In this document: positions 4,569 to 5,052 of the stretch, piece after piece
Position numbering within the stretch: position 1 is the stretch's first letter
Layout: the number at the start of each line of letters is the position of its first letter
From: Dehalococcoidia bacterium
GTDB taxonomy: Bacteria > Chloroflexota > Dehalococcoidia > UBA2979
Assembly: GCA_004297315.1 (NCBI GenBank)
Contig: SCTU01000107.1
Location: 1 to 5,052 of the forward strand
DNA: 5,052 bases
Direction of reading: 5' to 3'
Position numbers and translations under genes: made by a program
The notes under the pieces: generated by a model
Told to the model about the DNA's origin: nothing
Database searches by the model: none
The model's input: only the letters and a program-made list of their open reading frames with translations

Positions 4569-5048
4569 GTGAACGAATACGAACTGGTTTCGATTGTCCA
4601 TCCGCGTCTCAACGCGGATGAGACGGCGGCTGCAATCGCGAACATCGAGTCGCAGATTGTCGCCAATGGCGGCGAGATGCTCTCGACCGACGTGTGGGGG
4701 CGGCGCCGGCTCGCCTACCCGATCAACCACCTGCTGGAGGGCACCTACGTCCTGATGACGTTCCGGCTTCCGCCCCAGGGCGCGCCGGTGGTCGAGGCGC
4801 TCCTGCGCATCTCGGAGCAGGTCATCCGGCACTTGCTCGTCCGTGGGATCATCCCGTTCCAGGGCCACGACCGCCGCGACCGTGATCGCGACGAGCGCGA
4901 CCGTGAAGACCGTGAGGACCGCGACGACCGTGGCCGCGACCGCGACGAGCGGGACGACCGCGACCGCGGCCCGAGGGCCAGCGCCGAACCGGACGCCGAC
5001 AATCCGGAGATGGCAGAGGCCGAGACGGCTACGGCCGTCGCCGACTAA
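4569..5048 (+). CDS. rpsF: 30S ribosomal protein S6 with Arg/Asp-rich C-terminal tail
   Basis: S6 sits on the platform of the 30S subunit and binds 16S rRNA together with S18. Residues 1-98 form the usual S6 domain. MNEYELVSIVHPRLN (1-15) is the first strand and turn, WGRRRLAYPINHLLEGTYVL (43-62) is the diagnostic central segment, and RISEQVIRHLLVRG (80-93) leads into the last strand. The start is GTG with GGAGG 4 nt upstream. At 159 residues it is much longer than a minimal S6 of roughly 95-135. The extra part is a mixed-charge repeat (101-133) followed by an Ala/Glu/Asp/Pro-rich acidic tail (134-159). The gene ends 4 nt from the right edge. In many bacteria ssb and rpsR follow rpsF, so they may lie just outside. 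The frame shows no break through the repeat. Confidence 0.96.
   Translation: MNEYELVSIVHPRLNADETAAAIANIESQIVANGGEMLSTDVWGRRRLAYPINHLLEGTYVLMTFRLPPQGAPVVEALLRISEQVIRHLLVRGIIPFQGHDRRDRDRDERDREDREDRDDRGRDRDERDDRDRGPRASAEPDADNPEMAEAETATAVAD
4869..4967 (+). repeat. Arg/Asp codon repeat in the 3' part of rpsF
   Basis: This low-complexity tract is built from GAC/GAT/GAG and CGC/CGT codons in imperfect short units such as GACCGC, GACCGT and GACGAG. It encodes residues 101-133 of S6: by my count 14 Arg, 14 Asp, 4 Glu and one Gly. Synonymous variation between units suggests the repeat is old and kept at the protein level rather than freshly expanded. Its reverse strand reads as Ser/Arg-rich ORFs, which I treat as artefacts. 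Confidence 0.85.
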
Positions 5049-5052
5049 CGCG

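Noticed and set aside
4869..4967. CRISPR-like or tandem DNA repeat array
   Set aside because: Units are short, imperfect and in frame, with synonymous variation and no spacers. It is a protein-level repeat in S6.
4745..5002. Ser/Arg-rich frame on the minus strand opposite rpsF
   Set aside because: It is simply the reverse complement of the Arg/Asp codon repeat of S6.

Overview
This is a GC-rich bacterial chromosome window with tightly packed housekeeping genes and no sign of mobile DNA, CRISPR, tRNA or rRNA genes. The organism cannot be named from the sequence alone. The very high G/C at third codon positions, the ValS type with a four-cysteine zinc knuckle, the leaderless-looking promoters and an S6 protein with a long charged tail suggest a high-GC lineage such as Chloroflexota. 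That assignment is a guess.

Layout. Positions 1-2673 (minus strand) hold almost all of valS, encoding valyl-tRNA synthetase, which runs off the left edge. Positions 2674-2835 (minus) are its transcribed leader. This holds a 21-codon ORF with six valine codons, all GTA, three of them consecutive just before the stop. The stop codon opens a long GC-rich hairpin, which is followed by an intrinsic terminator and then the valS ribosome binding site. This is the architecture of a ribosome-mediated transcription attenuator, and it is the main discovery candidate here. Positions 2883-3290 (plus) encode a MmcQ/YjbR-family protein, divergent from valS. It converges with, and overlaps by 4 bp, a DinB-like metal-dependent protein gene at 3287-3736 (minus). 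Positions 3839-4411 (plus) encode a VOC/glyoxalase-fold protein divergent from the DinB-like gene. Positions 4412-4568 carry a plausible promoter and a structured leader for rpsF. rpsF itself (4569-5048, plus) encodes ribosomal protein S6 with a striking Arg/Asp repeat tail.

How the parts work together. The two translation genes at the edges, valS and rpsF, each have a leader whose structure suggests feedback control. For valS, scarcity of charged tRNA-Val would stall the ribosome on the GTA run. For rpsF, mutually exclusive hairpins include one that hides the Shine-Dalgarno sequence. The three genes between them are small, monocistronic-looking accessory enzymes or DNA/ligand-binding proteins with no evident shared pathway. 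The valS leader peptide and the DinB-like gene both have a TAnnnT box placed so that the predicted first transcribed base is the A of the ATG, which suggests leaderless transcription and translation.
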